A DNA stretch of 64,000 nt from Serratia proteamaculans (GCF_008830365.1 NZ_WBKI01000001.1:434001-498000), one strand, 5' to 3'. Positions 19,426 through 29,751 are shown, counted from the first letter of the stretch. Program-made: numbers and translations. The notes: a model not told the origin generated them from the letters alone.

Positions 19426-20838
19426 TTAAAGCACGTGAACCGAGGCAGTATTGGTTGTGCCGCTTGGTACCAGAGCACCAGAAACCATCACCACAACGTC
19501 GCCTTTTTGTGCCAAACCACTGGCGAGTGCCGCTTCTTTTCCGATGCGATAGAAGTCGTCGGTAGAGGCAATTTCCTTGACCATCTGTGGGATCACGCCC
19601 TTGGTCAGGATCAGCTGATGAGCGGTAGTTTCGTTGGTGGTCAGCGCCAGGATCACCGCGTTAGGGAAATATTTACGCACAGACTTGGCTGACTTGCCGC
19701 CGCTGGTGGCAACCACGATCAGTGGTGCATCCAGTTTCTCTGCGGTTTCAACCGCACCGCGGCATACGGCTTCGGTGATGCGCAGCTTGCGGTTGTCATG
19801 CAGGCTGTCGATACGGCTTGGCATCACGCGATCGGTGCGCTCACAGATGGTCGCCATGATGGTAACGGCTTCCAGCGGGTACTTGCCCTTGGCGCTCTCG
19901 CCAGACAGCATGACGGCGTCGGTACCGTCCAGAATGGCGTTTGCCACGTCGCCGGCTTCTGCTCGAGTAGGGCGCGGGTTCTTAATCATGGAATCGAGCA
20001 TTTGGGTGGCGGTGATCACCACTTTACGTGCACGGTTACATTTTTCGATCATCATCTTCTGAGCGAAGATCACTTCTTCTACCGGGATTTCAACGCCCAG
20101 ATCGCCACGAGCAACCATGATGCCGTCAGAAGCTTCGAGGATCTCGTCGAAGTTGTTCAGACCTTCCTGGTTTTCGATTTTGGAGATGATTTGGATTTGT
20201 GCGCCGCCGTGGGCTTTCAGGTGCTCACGAATTTCCAGCACGTCAGAACGCTTGCGGATGAAGGAAGCGGCAACGAAGTCCACACCCTGTTCGCAGCCGA
20301 AAATCAGGTCGCGTTTGTCTTTTTCGGCCAGTGCAGGCAGTTGAATGGAAACACCCGGCAGGTTAACGCCTTTGTTTTCGCCCAGGTCGCCGCTGTTCAG
20401 CACCTTACAAACCACTTCGCTTTCGGTGACGTTGGTGACTTCCATGCCGATCAGGCCGTCATCTACCAATACGGTGTTACCGATTTTCAGGTCAGCGCTA
20501 AAGCCGGCGTAGGTTACTGCAACACGTTCGTTGTTGCCGATAACGCTCTGATCGATGGTGAAAGTGAAGGTCTGACCGGCAACCAGCGCAGCGTCTTTGC
20601 CGCCTTCCAGTTTCATGGTGCGGATTTCCGGGCCTTTGGTATCCAGCAGGATACCGGCGTTCTGACCGGTTTTCGCCATCACAGCGCGCATGTTCTTGAT
20701 GCGGTTGCCGTGCTCTTGGTAATCGCCGTGGGAGAAGTTAAGGCGCATTACATTCATGCCTGCATTCAGCAGGTTGGTCAGCATTTCTTCCGATTCGGTT
20801 TTTGGACCGATGGTACAAACAATTTTGGTCTTTTTCAT
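19426..20838 (-). CDS. pykF: Pyruvate kinase I
   Basis: Glycolytic enzyme converting PEP and ADP to pyruvate and ATP; type I is activated by fructose 1,6-bisphosphate. The 470 residues equal E. coli PykF. Visible are [18 protein letters not shown] at the N-terminus, [11 protein letters not shown], the active-site signature [17 protein letters not shown] with the catalytic lysine, and [13 protein letters not shown] Cra box overlaps the start of its transcript, so it is probably repressed when FBP is low, opposite to ppsA. Confidence 0.97.
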   Translation of the reverse strand: MKKTKIVCTIGPKTESEEMLTNLLNAGMNVMRLNFSHGDYQEHGNRIKNMRAVMAKTGQNAGILLDTKGPEIRTMKLEGGKDAALVAGQTFTFTIDQSVIGNNERVAVTYAGFSADLKIGNTVLVDDGLIGMEVTNVTESEVVCKVLNSGDLGENKGVNLPGVSIQLPALAEKDKRDLIFGCEQGVDFVAASFIRKRSDVLEIREHLKAHGGAQIQIISKIENQEGLNNFDEILEASDGIMVARGDLGVEIPVEEVIFAQKMMIEKCNRARKVVITATQMLDSMIKNPRPTRAEAGDVANAILDGTDAVMLSGESAKGKYPLEAVTIMATICERTDRVMPSRIDSLHDNRKLRITEAVCRGAVETAEKLDAPLIVVATSGGKSAKSVRKYFPNAVILALTTNETTAHQLILTKGVIPQMVKEIASTDDFYRIGKEAALASGLAQKGDVVVMVSGALVPSGTTNTASVHVL

Positions 20839-21241
20839 GACGGATTTTTCTACAAGTTGTGATGGATAATAAAACGAATAAAACCAGCGGTCAGGCCACT
20901 GATAAGGGATTTGAGTCGCGCCTGGTGATGCAAAACACAGTTAAGGATAGGTGACCAGAGTCGAAATGGGGCGGAAAAATTCAGCCCGCGCCGGGATGCG
21001 GGGATGCTGCGCAACGTGATGAGATGAAAATGTGCTGTTATTGCGTTTTCGCAGATCAAGGGCTGAAACCATTCAACTGAAAGACGTTGCGCATTATAAA
21101 GGCTAAGCGGCGGGAAACAAAATAAAAAACCGGTGTAAAACCTCGGTTCTGTCAAATCAGCAGCAAATAGGGCGCAAATGCAAACCCGCAGCAGGTGTTT
21201 GTTGCGCAAAAAGCCATGCGCTTATAATGGGTATTGTGCTC
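20839..21241. other. pykF upstream region
   Basis: This 403-bp gap contains the pykF promoter (21093-21121) and a consensus Cra site (21062-21075). The transcribed leader of about 250 nt between the inferred start and the pykF ATG is long; no leader peptide was recognised in it. The distal part toward 21241 shows nothing distinctive. Confidence 0.55.
21062..21121 (-). promoter_or_regulatory. pykF promoter with downstream Cra operator
   Basis: On the minus strand a TATAAT -10 (21093-21098) has a TTTGTT -35-like hexamer 17 bp upstream (21116-21121), placing the start near 21086. The plus strand at 21062-21075 reads GCTGAAACCATTCA, matching the Cra consensus RSTGAAWCSNTHHW at every position. 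The operator lies about +11 to +25, a repressing position as in E. coli. Confidence 0.78.
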
Positions 21242-21547
21242 TCAGTTCGTGGTGACGATTTCCCACAGCGTACCGGCCGTCAGACAGAAACAGCCGCTGG
21301 CGGTGTTAGCGGGGATTTCGATGGTTTCACCGGCGACCACCACCTGGCTGTCGTTACCTACGGTGAATTCAAACTCACCGGAGACCACTTGCGTTTGCAG
21401 AGCATAATCGCGTTTTTGCAACTGGCCAAAGGTACCGGCGTCAAACTTCACTTCCGTGGCACGGGCGCCGTTGCTCATAACGCCTTGCCGGCGAATGAGG
21501 CCGTTGTCGAGTTTCTCAAACGGGGTCTCTGCGGTAAATGTCAGCAT
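21242..21547 (-). CDS. Small cupin-domain protein lacking the metal ligands
   Basis: A 101-residue single-domain cupin starting at the ATG at 21547 (MLTFTAETPFEKLDNGLIRR) with AGGA upstream; an in-frame extension to 21733 runs into the tRNA gene and is not coding. The barrel strands and the VSGEFEFTVGND turn are typical of the RmlC/KdgF-like family. However, the usual metal-binding HxHx(3-4)Q/E segment is replaced by QKRDYALQ, and no compensating histidine is seen, so a metal-dependent activity is unlikely. Function unknown. It lies between pykF and the tRNA-Val cluster. Confidence 0.75.
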   Translation of the reverse strand: MLTFTAETPFEKLDNGLIRRQGVMSNGARATEVKFDAGTFGQLQKRDYALQTQVVSGEFEFTVGNDSQVVVAGETIEIPANTASGCFCLTAGTLWEIVTTN

Positions 21548-21688
21548 GGGATCGGTCCTGATAAGATATTCGCCTTGATGATACCTGATACGGCTTGCGG
21601 TGACAGGAGCAAAGCTACGGGATCGGACTGGCGAGTTAACGGTAGAGAAAGTGTGAGTCGATAGGGTGGTGCTGAGGAAACAATGATT

Positions 21689-21765
21689 TGGTGCGTCCGA
21701 GTGGACTCGAACCACCGACCCCCACCATGTCAAGGTGGTGCTCTAACCAACTGAGCTACGGACGC
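21689..21765 (-). tRNA. valW: tRNA-Val (GAC), copy 3
   Basis: A 77-nt cloverleaf with encoded CCA. The acceptor stem is GCGTCCG/CGGACGC, the anticodon stem-loop CCACC-TTGACAT-GGTGG gives anticodon GAC, and the T arm contains GGTTCGAGTCC. It is the last of three tandem copies on the minus strand, in the position of E. coli valV/valW. The symbol is by synteny only. Confidence 0.95.
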
Positions 21766-21786
21766 ACTGCACTGCTTTTAGAAATT

Positions 21787-21863
21787 TGGTGCGTCCGAGT
21801 GGACTCGAACCACCGACCCCCACCATGTCAAGGTGGTGCTCTAACCAACTGAGCTACGGACGC
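21787..21863 (-). tRNA. valV: tRNA-Val (GAC), copy 2
   Basis: Identical in sequence to the flanking copies, 77 nt including CCA, anticodon GAC. It is separated from its neighbours by 21-nt spacers that are themselves similar, evidence of tandem duplication. Symbol by synteny only. Confidence 0.95.
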
Positions 21864-21884
21864 ACTGTACTGCTGTTAGGAATT

Positions 21885-21961
21885 TGGTGCGTCCGAGTGG
21901 ACTCGAACCACCGACCCCCACCATGTCAAGGTGGTGCTCTAACCAACTGAGCTACGGACGC
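21885..21961 (-). tRNA. tRNA-Val (GAC), copy 1
   Basis: First copy in transcription order, identical to the other two. E. coli has two copies at this place, so the third is a lineage-specific expansion. The three are probably processed from one precursor. Confidence 0.95.
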
Positions 21962-22113
21962 ATCTTTTCCTGTCTGTCATGGCTGACAGCGGGGACGAAT
22001 ATTAACGAGCTACCCGCGTGCTGGCAAGGAGAAAAACGTAATTTTATCCGGTATTTCACGCGATTGCTGCGCTTGTGTGCAGTGCGGTGGTTTTTTCTGC
22101 AAACAAGGGTGAT

Positions 22114-22152
22114 GAAGTTGTCGACCGGGTTAACTTCCCGGTCGACAACTTC
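22114..22152. repeat. 16-bp perfect inverted repeat after mdtK
   Basis: GAAGTTGTCGACCGGG (22114-22129) and its exact complement (22137-22152) are separated by 7 nt. The hairpin begins two bases past the mdtK stop codon. There is no T run on the mdtK side, so it may act as an mRNA 3'-end stabiliser, or as a terminator with Rho or pausing factors. Confidence 0.85.
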
Positions 22153-22154
22153 AG

Positions 22155-23531
22155 TTAGCGGGCAGAACGCTGCAGGATCAGCGCCGCCGGCTGTTTTTGC
22201 AGCCAACGCATGCGCATGGCCATCATGATGGCGGCGAAAGTCAGGCCAATGATAAAGCCAATCCAGAATCCGCTTGGCCCCATCGCCGGTACCACGACGT
22301 CGGTCAGCGCCAGCAGATAACCGCTCGGCAGACCCAGGATCCAATAAGCGACAAAGGTGATGAAGAAGATCGAGCGGGTATCTTTATAGCCACGCAGAAT
22401 ACCGCTGCCGATCACCTGAATAGAATCGGATATCTGGTAAATGGCCGCCAATAACATCAAGTGCGATGCCATGGCAACCACCGCCGGGCTGTCGTTATAC
22501 AGCAGGGCGATTTGTTCACGGAAGGTGGCGGTAAACAGCGCGGTGCAACAGGCCATGGCGATGCCGACGGCAATAGCTGCGTAGGCGGCAATTCGCGCCC
22601 CTTCGACCGAGCCTTCGCCCAACCTATAGCCGACGCGGATAGTCGCGCTGACGCCCAGTGACAATGGCAAGACGAACATCAGTGCGCTGAAGTTAAGTGC
22701 AATCTGGTGCCCGGCCACGGAAACGATGCCCAGCGGCGAAACCAGCAGGGCGACGACGGCGAACAGCGTAACTTCAAAGAACAGCGCCAGTGCCACCGGC
22801 AGGCCAATGCCGAACAGACGTTTCATTGCCGGCCAGTCGGGGCGTTTGCTGCTGCCGTCATGCGGCAGAATATCGCGCTGTGAGGGGGCGCGTTTAACAT
22901 ACCAGCGCATCGCCAGGAACATAAACCAGTAGACGCTGCCGGTTGCCACGCCGCAACCGACGCCGCCCAGCTCCGGCATGCCGAACTTGCCGTAGATAAA
23001 GATATAGTTAATCGGGATATTTACCAGCAGGCCGAGAAAACCAATCACCATGCCCGGTTTGGTTTTCGATAGCCCTTCACACTGACCACGCAGCACCTGG
23101 AAGAACAGATAGCCCGGAGCGCCCCACATGATGGCATGCAAATACCCCACGGCTTTATCCGCCAGTTGCGGGTCGATATTGTGCATCATGTCGATGACGA
23201 ACTTGCTGTTATACAGCACGACAATCACCAGCAGTGAGACGATGGCCGCCAGCCAAAAGCCCTGACGAACCTGATGAGCGATGCGATCGCGTCGGCCTGC
23301 GCCATTAAGCTGTGCGATCACCGGCGTTAGCGCCAGCAGCAGGCCGTGGCCGAACAGAATAGCCGGTAGCCAGATCGAGGTACCGACGGCAACCGCCGCC
23401 ATATCCGTGGCGCTGTATGCGCCGGCCATAATGGTATCTACCACGCCCATTGCGGTTTGTGATATTTGCGCGATGATTACCGGGATAGCGAGGGCCAATA
23501 AACTACGCGCTTCAATTAAGTACTTCTGCAC
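22155..23531 (-). CDS. mdtK: Multidrug/toxin:Na+ antiporter MdtK (MATE, NorM type)
   Basis: Inner-membrane efflux pump of the MATE family exporting cationic drugs such as fluoroquinolones. The 458 residues contain twelve predicted membrane helices in two six-helix halves. Conserved features include [26 protein letters not shown] at the N-terminus with the helix-1 cation site, [15 protein letters not shown] and the [12 protein letters not shown] loop. It is divergent from ribC, as in E. coli. Confidence 0.95.
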   Translation of the reverse strand: MQKYLIEARSLLALAIPVIIAQISQTAMGVVDTIMAGAYSATDMAAVAVGTSIWLPAILFGHGLLLALTPVIAQLNGAGRRDRIAHQVRQGFWLAAIVSLLVIVVLYNSKFVIDMMHNIDPQLADKAVGYLHAIMWGAPGYLFFQVLRGQCEGLSKTKPGMVIGFLGLLVNIPINYIFIYGKFGMPELGGVGCGVATGSVYWFMFLAMRWYVKRAPSQRDILPHDGSSKRPDWPAMKRLFGIGLPVALALFFEVTLFAVVALLVSPLGIVSVAGHQIALNFSALMFVLPLSLGVSATIRVGYRLGEGSVEGARIAAYAAIAVGIAMACCTALFTATFREQIALLYNDSPAVVAMASHLMLLAAIYQISDSIQVIGSGILRGYKDTRSIFFITFVAYWILGLPSGYLLALTDVVVPAMGPSGFWIGFIIGLTFAAIMMAMRMRWLQKQPAALILQRSAR

Positions 23532-23773
23532 GCATACACCTTTTCTATTTATTTATGATGGAGGGATGGGTCGTCGCGAAAGGACAACAATTAAAAATAG
23601 CGGAATTTTGTCAAAAAGATTGTACCCGCTCGGCGTGGTTAAGCAAATGCTGTGATGAAATAGTTATTAAATGCGCAGGCGCAGATTTTTTGTCGCCCGA
23701 GGTTTGGTTTTCCTCGCCAACTGGGGCAAACTGCCTCAAGCGCTTTAAACATTTTCAGAAAGAAGAGGCTTAC

Positions 23774-24424
23774 ATGTTCACGGGTATCGTACAGGGCACC
23801 GCGCCGCTGGTTGCCATTGATGAAAAATCCAACTTCCGCACTCACGTTATCGACATGCCCACTGAGCTGCTGCCTGGTCTCGAGCTTGGCGCATCGGTCT
23901 CTCATAATGGTTGCTGCCTGACCGTCACAGCGGTTGAGGGCAACCGCGTCAGCTTTGATTTGATCAAAGAAACGCTGCGCCTGACCAACCTCGGTGAGCT
24001 GGCGTTGGGGGACGTGGTCAATATCGAAAGAGCGGCCAAGTTTAATGATGAAATTGGCGGCCACCTGATGTCCGGCCATATTATCTGCACCGCAGAGGTT
24101 GCCAAAATTTATACCTCTGAGAATAATCGTCAGGTGTGGCTGCGCATGCCGGATGCGGAACTGATGAAATACGTTCTGCACAAAGGCTTCATTGGCATCG
24201 ATGGTATTAGTCTGACCATCGGTGAGGTGGTGAATAACCGGTTTTGCGTGCATTTGATCCCGGAAACGTTGGAGCGCACCACACTGGGCAAAAAACGCCT
24301 GGGTGATAAGGTGAATATTGAGATCGATCCACAAACGCAGGCGGTGGTAGACACCGTTGAGCGGGTGTTGGCGAGCCGTGAAGCGGCAATGGCGGCGGCG
24401 AGTGCGCTGGCGCAGAAGATCTGA
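23774..24424 (+). CDS. ribC: Riboflavin synthase alpha chain
   Basis: Dismutates two 6,7-dimethyl-8-ribityllumazines to riboflavin. The gene is called ribC or ribE in enterobacteria. The ATG at 23774 (MFTGIVQG) with AAGAGG upstream gives 216 residues; the open frame extends upstream without similarity. Two lumazine-binding domains are seen, 1-97 and 98-195, each beginning with the family motif (MFTGIVQG and HLMSGH). No FMN riboswitch precedes it. Confidence 0.95.
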   Translation: MFTGIVQGTAPLVAIDEKSNFRTHVIDMPTELLPGLELGASVSHNGCCLTVTAVEGNRVSFDLIKETLRLTNLGELALGDVVNIERAAKFNDEIGGHLMSGHIICTAEVAKIYTSENNRQVWLRMPDAELMKYVLHKGFIGIDGISLTIGEVVNNRFCVHLIPETLERTTLGKKRLGDKVNIEIDPQTQAVVDTVERVLASREAAMAAASALAQKI

Positions 24425-24453
24425 CGAACGACAAACTACAGAGGAGCAATCGC

Positions 24454-24750
24454 GTGAAGTTTTATGGGAAAACGTTGATGTTAACGGCGCTGTTGGCGCT
24501 GAGTGCTTGTAGCAGCTCGCCGGAACAGGGCGCAGCCAACCCCGCGGTAGATGCAGAGAATGACACCTGCGGTGCGGCGCAATATCAGAGCTATGTCGGT
24601 AAACCGATGTCAGCGCTCGAAGGCGTGCAGATTGAATCGCAAGTGCGCGCGATTCCGTATAACTCTGCGGTCACGATGGACTTCAACCTGAGTCGTCTGA
24701 ACTTCCTCGGCGATAGCGATGATAAGATCATTCGCGTGTATTGCGGCTAA
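24454..24750 (+). CDS. I78-family peptidase inhibitor-like lipoprotein
   Basis: A 98-residue predicted lipoprotein. The GTG start at 24454 is preceded by AGAGGAG at good spacing. A signal peptide ends in the lipobox LSAC (Cys19). The mature part, with DTCGAAQYQSYVGKPMSAL, VRAIPYNSAVTMDFNLSRLN and IIRVYCG, fits the inhibitor I78 (Aspergillus elastase inhibitor-like) family, in which the Cys pair and the xVRxI...TxDxxxxRLN pattern are conserved. It lies 29 bp after ribC and may be cotranscribed. A role in protecting the envelope from serine proteases is plausible but not shown. Confidence 0.8.
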   Translation: MKFYGKTLMLTALLALSACSSSPEQGAANPAVDAENDTCGAAQYQSYVGKPMSALEGVQIESQVRAIPYNSAVTMDFNLSRLNFLGDSDDKIIRVYCG

Positions 24751-24877
24751 TATACCCGTCGTCTTTCGAGTTGCAGCGTTGTTACCTGCACTCGCTCACC
24801 CCAGTTACTTACTCAAGTAAGCGCCTGGGGATGAGCGAGCTGGGCGCCTAGCTGCAACTCGAAATCCATAGGGTATA
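24751..24877. repeat. ERIC element (127 bp)
   Basis: Enterobacterial repetitive intergenic consensus sequence of exactly the canonical 127 bp. The ends TATACCC/GGGTATA, the arms TTCGAGTTGCAG/CTGCAACTCGAA and the centre CGCTCACCCCAGTTACTTAC with CCTGGGGATGAGCGAG match the ERIC core and its primer-binding segments. It starts directly after the I78 gene stop codon and ends 21 bp before the cfa stop codon, between two convergent genes. Confidence 0.93.
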
Positions 24878-24898
24878 GTCGTTTACGCTGCAGGATTA

Positions 24899-26050
24899 TT
24901 AACGCGTGACGCGAATACCGCCATCAACGCCTTTCGGGCTGAATACCACCTGCCAAAGCTGAATATCACGTGCGCGAAACGCTCCGGCGCAGGCGTTCAG
25001 ATAATAGCTGAACATGCGTTCGAAACGATCCGAATAACGTTGGGCAAGTTGTGGCCACGCCTGTTTGAAACGTTCGTACCAGGCCATCAGGGTGCGATCA
25101 TAATCGGCGCCAATATTATGCCAATCTTCCATCACAAAACGCCCCTCACTGGCCTGGGCAATATGTGAGATCGACGGCAGACAGCCATTTGGGAAGATAT
25201 ATTTATTGATCCACGGGTCAACATTCATATCTGTCCGATTCGAGCCAATGGTGTGCAGCAGGAACAGGCCGTCCGGTTTTAAATTACGTTCCACCACTTT
25301 GAAGTAGGTGGGGTAGTTTTTCGGACCGACGTGCTCGAACATGCCGACAGAAACAATACGGTCAAACTGGAGGTGTAAATCACGGTAGTCTTGCAAGCGG
25401 ATTTCGACGTCCAGCCCGGCGCAGTTTTCCTGTGCCAGTTTTTGCTGTTCAGCAGAAATGGTCACGCCCACTACTGAAACACCGTAATTTTTCGCCGCAT
25501 AGGCGGAAAGCCCGCCCCAACCACAGCCAATATCCAGCAAGTTCATGCCAGGCTGCAGCTGCAGTTTATCGCAAATCATCCGCAGCTTGGCTTCCTGCGC
25601 TTCTTCCAGCGTGGTGGCGTCTTTCCAGTAGGCGCAAGAATATTGCATATAAGGGTCGAGCATCTGTGTAAACAGATCGTTTCCCAGATCGTAATGTTCT
25701 TTACCGACTATCCAGGCGCGTTTCTTCGATTGCAAATTGGTGAGTCGCGCGGCGGCAATACGCAGGGTATCTTTTAGATGGCGGGGGAGTTTCTTTTCCA
25801 GACCGGCACGGACTACGTGTTGAAAGAATATATCCAGCCGTTCACATTCCCACCAGCCGTCCATATAGCTTTCGCCCAGGCCAAGGGACCCTTCCTGCAG
25901 CACGCGTTTAAAAAAATCGGGATTTTTAACCTGAATATCGAAAGGGCGCGAGCCGTTAACTTCAATACCGGCCATGCTGAGCATTTCATGGGCGATGCGA
26001 TACCATTGGTTATCCTGAATACTCAGATCTTCTATACACGATGAACTCAT
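24899..26050 (-). CDS. cfa: Cyclopropane-fatty-acyl-phospholipid synthase
   Basis: SAM-dependent methyltransferase that adds a methylene bridge to unsaturated fatty acids in membrane phospholipids, chiefly in stationary phase and acid stress. The ATG at 26050 (MSSSCIEDLSIQDNQWYR) with GGAGAAG upstream gives 383 residues (382 in E. coli). The SAM-binding motif is LLDIGCGWGGLSAYAA near residues 168-183; active-site segments include YDLGNDLFTQMLD, YSCAYW and GMFEHVG. Confidence 0.96.
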   Translation of the reverse strand: MSSSCIEDLSIQDNQWYRIAHEMLSMAGIEVNGSRPFDIQVKNPDFFKRVLQEGSLGLGESYMDGWWECERLDIFFQHVVRAGLEKKLPRHLKDTLRIAAARLTNLQSKKRAWIVGKEHYDLGNDLFTQMLDPYMQYSCAYWKDATTLEEAQEAKLRMICDKLQLQPGMNLLDIGCGWGGLSAYAAKNYGVSVVGVTISAEQQKLAQENCAGLDVEIRLQDYRDLHLQFDRIVSVGMFEHVGPKNYPTYFKVVERNLKPDGLFLLHTIGSNRTDMNVDPWINKYIFPNGCLPSISHIAQASEGRFVMEDWHNIGADYDRTLMAWYERFKQAWPQLAQRYSDRFERMFSYYLNACAGAFRARDIQLWQVVFSPKGVDGGIRVTR

Positions 26051-26390
26051 AGCTTCTCCATCACCTTCTTCTGACTTATGACCCGCCAAAAAATAGCTTA
26101 GACAAATTCTGCGGGTGCATACGTTTACCTACGGTAAAAAGTCCCGTGGCGTCTGATATCCGACTATGAACAGAGGAAAATTTTAAGAAGGTTCCTGCGC
26201 AAGAAACGCGGGAAAGACAATCCTTAAAAAAGTGTGACGCCATACGCGTACACAACAGCAATTTGTGATAAAGAAATTATAAAAGTGTTATTTTAAAAGG
26301 TCGTTTTGAGTATAGGCTTGCCGAGGCGCTTACTCAACTGTAAATCACACTCGGCAAAAATATTCTTTAAGTGATTATTAATACATACAA
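26051..26390. other. cfa upstream region
   Basis: A 340-bp gap between cfa and the 3' end of punC, both on the minus strand. It should hold the cfa promoters, which in E. coli are a sigma70 promoter and a proximal sigmaS promoter, and a leader targeted by sRNAs. I could not fix promoter elements by eye. No real open frame is evident. Confidence 0.4.
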
Positions 26391-27599
26391 TTATGACGCA
26401 GAGTTAGCATGTTCCTGCCCTGCAGCCTGCTGATCATCCATCACTTTACCCCGTTGCAGCAGATAGCCCAACGCGGCCAACACCACCGTAGAAACCATCA
26501 CTGTTACCGTTGCCAACAGCGGCTGGCCGATAAAGGCTGACACCAGCATACTGGCGACAAAACACAGGCCCAACTGCAGGGTGTTTTGCAAGGCTGCGGC
26601 TTTGCCGGTGCCTTCCGGGAACGGGGTTAACGCATTTGCCACTACGATTGGGTAGGTGGCACCGTTGACCAGCGCCATCACGCAGAACGGGATCAGCAGC
26701 GTGGTGAGCGTTGGCTCGGTCAGCGTGGCAACCAGATATAACGCCACCATACTGATGCCATAAGCTACCAGTAGCCACGGTAGCAAGGTGTTGCCATTCA
26801 TGCGATTTAACGCGGTGCGACAGCCGTAACCCCCTAATAAGAATGCCAGGGTCTGCGGCACATAGCTCAGGCCGATATCATTTGGGCTGTAGCCCATATC
26901 ACCAAGAATAAAGGGTGAGCCGGTCAGCCAGGCGAAGAAGCCGGCTGAGCAGGCGGCAAAGATGGTGACGTTGCCGCTGAAGGCCGGGGATTTCAGCAGT
27001 TGCAAGAAGGTCAGGGTGTTTTTCTTCTCGGCAGAAGGCGCGGCCTTGGCGCTTTCTTTCAACAGCAGCGTCGGCAGCAACAAAACCACCGTGATGCCCA
27101 GCAGCACGGCGAAAATGGCACGCCAGCCCATGTGGTTCAACAACCAGGCACCGACCAAGGGGGCCAGTGCCGGCGAAAGTGCGACCAGTGGCATAATGGT
27201 GGCGAAGACTCGGTTAGCCTTGCCTTCACGGTAACGGTCAATCACCAGGGCCTGCCAGGTGACGGCGGCAGAACACACGCCAATCGCCTGGATAAAACGC
27301 AGTGACCACAGTTGAACGGCATTCTGTACCCACAGCATACCGAGGCAACCCAGGGCAAACAGCGCCAGGCCAATCAGCAACACCGGTTTACGGCCGAGGT
27401 GATCGGACAGTGGGCCCCAGAGCAGTTGAGCAAAGGCAAAGCCGGCCAGGAAGATACTGAGGCTGGCACTGATCGCCCCGGCGGAAATCTGCAGGTCTTG
27501 CTGCATCACGCCAAAGGCGGGCAGGTACATGTCGGTGGCCAGATAACCCAGCATACTCAGGCCGGCAAGGTAGAACATAAAACCAAAGGAATTTCGCAT
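26391..27599 (-). CDS. punC: Purine nucleoside transporter PunC (YdhC), MFS
   Basis: Major facilitator of the Bcr/CflA drug-resistance subfamily; the E. coli protein is described as a purine nucleoside transporter. The ATG at 27599 ([20 protein letters not shown]) gives 402 residues with twelve predicted helices; the upstream in-frame extension is non-coding. Conserved parts include [12 protein letters not shown], the loop motif [15 protein letters not shown] and LTGSPFIL. It is divergent from punR over 123 bp. Confidence 0.9.
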   Translation of the reverse strand: MRNSFGFMFYLAGLSMLGYLATDMYLPAFGVMQQDLQISAGAISASLSIFLAGFAFAQLLWGPLSDHLGRKPVLLIGLALFALGCLGMLWVQNAVQLWSLRFIQAIGVCSAAVTWQALVIDRYREGKANRVFATIMPLVALSPALAPLVGAWLLNHMGWRAIFAVLLGITVVLLLPTLLLKESAKAAPSAEKKNTLTFLQLLKSPAFSGNVTIFAACSAGFFAWLTGSPFILGDMGYSPNDIGLSYVPQTLAFLLGGYGCRTALNRMNGNTLLPWLLVAYGISMVALYLVATLTEPTLTTLLIPFCVMALVNGATYPIVVANALTPFPEGTGKAAALQNTLQLGLCFVASMLVSAFIGQPLLATVTVMVSTVVLAALGYLLQRGKVMDDQQAAGQEHANSAS

Positions 27600-27722
27600 G
27601 GTATTTCTCGTTAATATTTTAATGTCGCAGGTTTTTAGCGCCGGCAAGTGTATCCGGCTGGATCTCTGCTTGTGAAACGGTAATATTTGTGAGGTGCTGT
27701 TAAAAAAATTGAAGGCAAGGTT

Positions 27723-28667
27723 ATGTGGTCTGAATATTCACTCGATGTAGTAGACGCGGTCGCCCGCACCGGCAGCTTTAGCGCAGCGGCGCAAGAATTG
27801 CACCGTGTGCCCTCGGCGATAAGTTATACCGTACGACAACTGGAGCAATGGCTGGCGGTACCGCTGTTTGAGCGCCGTCATCGCGACGTGGAGCTGACCC
27901 CGGCCGGCGTGTTGTTTGTTCAGGATGCGCGCATTGTCATCAAAAAAATGCTCGACACCCGTCGACAGTGTCAGCAGGTGGCGAACGGCTGGCGTGGCCA
28001 GTTGAAAATTGCCGTGGACATCATCGTGAAACCGCAACGCTGCCGCCAACTGGTGCTGGATTTTTATCGCCATTTTCCCGACGTTGAGCTGATGGTGCAA
28101 CCGGAGGTGTTTAACGGTGTGTGGGATGCGCTGGTGGATGGGCGTGCCGATATGGCGATCGGGGCGACACGTGCAGTGCCGGTCGGCGGCGGGTATGCTT
28201 TTCGCGATATGGGGGACATGCGCTGGTTGTGCGTGGTCAGCCCGCATCATCCGTTGGCGGCGCTGGAAGGGCTGCTGAACGACGATCAGCTTCGGCCTTT
28301 CCCATCGCTGTGTTTGGAAGATACCTCACGCAACCTGCCCAAACGAGTCACCTGGACGCTGGACAACCAACGGCGGCTGGTGGCGCCGGACTGGGCCTCG
28401 GCGTTGGATTGCCTGTGTGCAGGTCTGTGCGTCGGCATGATGCCTGCGCATCAGGCATTGCCGTTGGTGCAACGCGGGGAACTGGTGGCGTTGCAGTTGC
28501 AACAGCCGTTTCCGGCCAGCCCTTGTTGCCTGACCTGGCAGCAGAATACGCCATCACCGGCGATGGCCTGGCTATTGGACTACCTGGGGGACAGTGAAAC
28601 CTTGAATCAGGAATGGTTAAGCGAAGTGACGCCGGAAACCGCGGAGGCTTCCGGCGCTAACGACTAG
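27723..28667 (+). CDS. punR: LysR-type regulator PunR (YdhB)
   Basis: Transcriptional activator, in E. coli of the divergent punC. The 314 residues have an N-terminal winged helix (about 1-60; [24 protein letters not shown]) and a substrate-binding domain. The first 60 residues are nearly identical to E. coli YdhB. Its stop codon shares the tetranucleotide CTAG with the stop codon of the convergent purR gene. Confidence 0.92.
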   Translation: MWSEYSLDVVDAVARTGSFSAAAQELHRVPSAISYTVRQLEQWLAVPLFERRHRDVELTPAGVLFVQDARIVIKKMLDTRRQCQQVANGWRGQLKIAVDIIVKPQRCRQLVLDFYRHFPDVELMVQPEVFNGVWDALVDGRADMAIGATRAVPVGGGYAFRDMGDMRWLCVVSPHHPLAALEGLLNDDQLRPFPSLCLEDTSRNLPKRVTWTLDNQRRLVAPDWASALDCLCAGLCVGMMPAHQALPLVQRGELVALQLQQPFPASPCCLTWQQNTPSPAMAWLLDYLGDSETLNQEWLSEVTPETAEASGAND

Positions 28668-29689
28668 CGGCGGTAATCGATGAAAGGGCCGTCAGCGACC
28701 GAACGGCGCTCAATCAGCTTGGGATGCACTTCAATCACCTGGGATTCTTCGCGCTTGCTGATGATACGGTCCAGCAACATGGTGAATGCCATCTCACCCA
28801 AACGCTCTTTCGGTTGATGAATTGTGGTCAGCGCCGGGGTGAAATAGCGGGCGTTACGCACGTTATCGTAGCCAATTACCGAGATGTCCTGCGGCACGCG
28901 CAGCCCAAGTTCATCGGCGGCACAGATCGCGCCCATCGCCATGATATCGCCACCGCAGAATACCGCGGTCGGGCGATGCTTTTGCGACAATATCTGGTGC
29001 ATGGCCTTGTAGCCGGATTCTGGCTCAAAGTCACCCTGGACAATCCATTCGTCGCGAACTTCGATATTGGCTTCTTCCATGGCCTTTAAAAAGCCCTGAT
29101 GGCGGCCGCCACCGGTATTACGCGCCAACTGACCCGGAATGGCGCCGATATCACGGTGGCCGCGTTCGATCAGATAACGCCCGGCCAGATAGCCACCCTC
29201 GAAGGCATTATCGATAATGGTATCGGTAAAATCACCGCGCGCGGTACCCCAGTCCATCACCATCATTGGGATGTTGCGATAGTCTTCCAGCATGCCGAGC
29301 AATTGGTCCGGGTATTCCGAACACATGACCAGCAGACCATCGACGCGTTTTTGCGCCAACATCGCCAGATAGGCACGCTGTTTGTCCAGATTGTTGTGCG
29401 AGTTACACAGGATCAGCGTATAGCCTTTACTGTAGCAACTGTTTTCCACCGCCTCGATCACTTCGGCAAAGTAGGGAGCTTCGCTGGAGGTCGCCAGCAA
29501 ACCAATCGATTTGGTGTGATTGACCTTCAGGCTACGCGCCACGGCGCTGGGTGAATAGTGCAGCTCTTTAATCGCGGCAGCCACGGCCGTTTTTGTCTCT
29601 TCGGCGACGAAACGAGTCTTATTGATGACGTGCGAAACGGTGGTGGTGGAAACGCCAGCGCGTTTGGCCACATCTTTAATCGTTGCCAT
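28664..29689 (-). CDS. purR: Purine repressor PurR
   Basis: LacI-family repressor of purine synthesis genes with hypoxanthine or guanine as corepressor. The ATG at 29689 ([28 protein letters not shown]) gives 341 residues, as in E. coli. The helix-turn-helix and hinge (residues 1-60) include the minor-groove LK pair in ARSLKVNHT; the corepressor domain follows. Autorepression is likely through the PurR-like box at 29736-29751. Confidence 0.97.
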   Translation of the reverse strand: MATIKDVAKRAGVSTTTVSHVINKTRFVAEETKTAVAAAIKELHYSPSAVARSLKVNHTKSIGLLATSSEAPYFAEVIEAVENSCYSKGYTLILCNSHNNLDKQRAYLAMLAQKRVDGLLVMCSEYPDQLLGMLEDYRNIPMMVMDWGTARGDFTDTIIDNAFEGGYLAGRYLIERGHRDIGAIPGQLARNTGGGRHQGFLKAMEEANIEVRDEWIVQGDFEPESGYKAMHQILSQKHRPTAVFCGGDIMAMGAICAADELGLRVPQDISVIGYDNVRNARYFTPALTTIHQPKERLGEMAFTMLLDRIISKREESQVIEVHPKLIERRSVADGPFIDYRR

Positions 29690-29735
29690 GTAAAGAATGA
29701 CTCCTGAACTCACATGTTGCAGCATGTAAGTGTGA

Positions 29736-29751
29736 TGTTAATCGTTTGCCT
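29736..29751 (-). promoter_or_regulatory. Putative PurR operator of purR
   Basis: The minus strand reads AGGCAAACGATTAACA, matching the PurR consensus ANGCAANCGNTTNCNT except at two positions in the 3' half. It lies 47 bp upstream of the purR ATG. E. coli purR is autorepressed. Confidence 0.55.

Noticed and set aside
19798..20862. A 354-codon open frame antisense to pykF
   Set aside because: Phe/His/Val-rich shadow of a highly expressed gene, with no promoter or ribosome site.
23532..23773. FMN riboswitch upstream of riboflavin synthase
   Set aside because: The conserved RFN-element blocks are not visible; in gammaproteobacteria the element usually precedes ribB.
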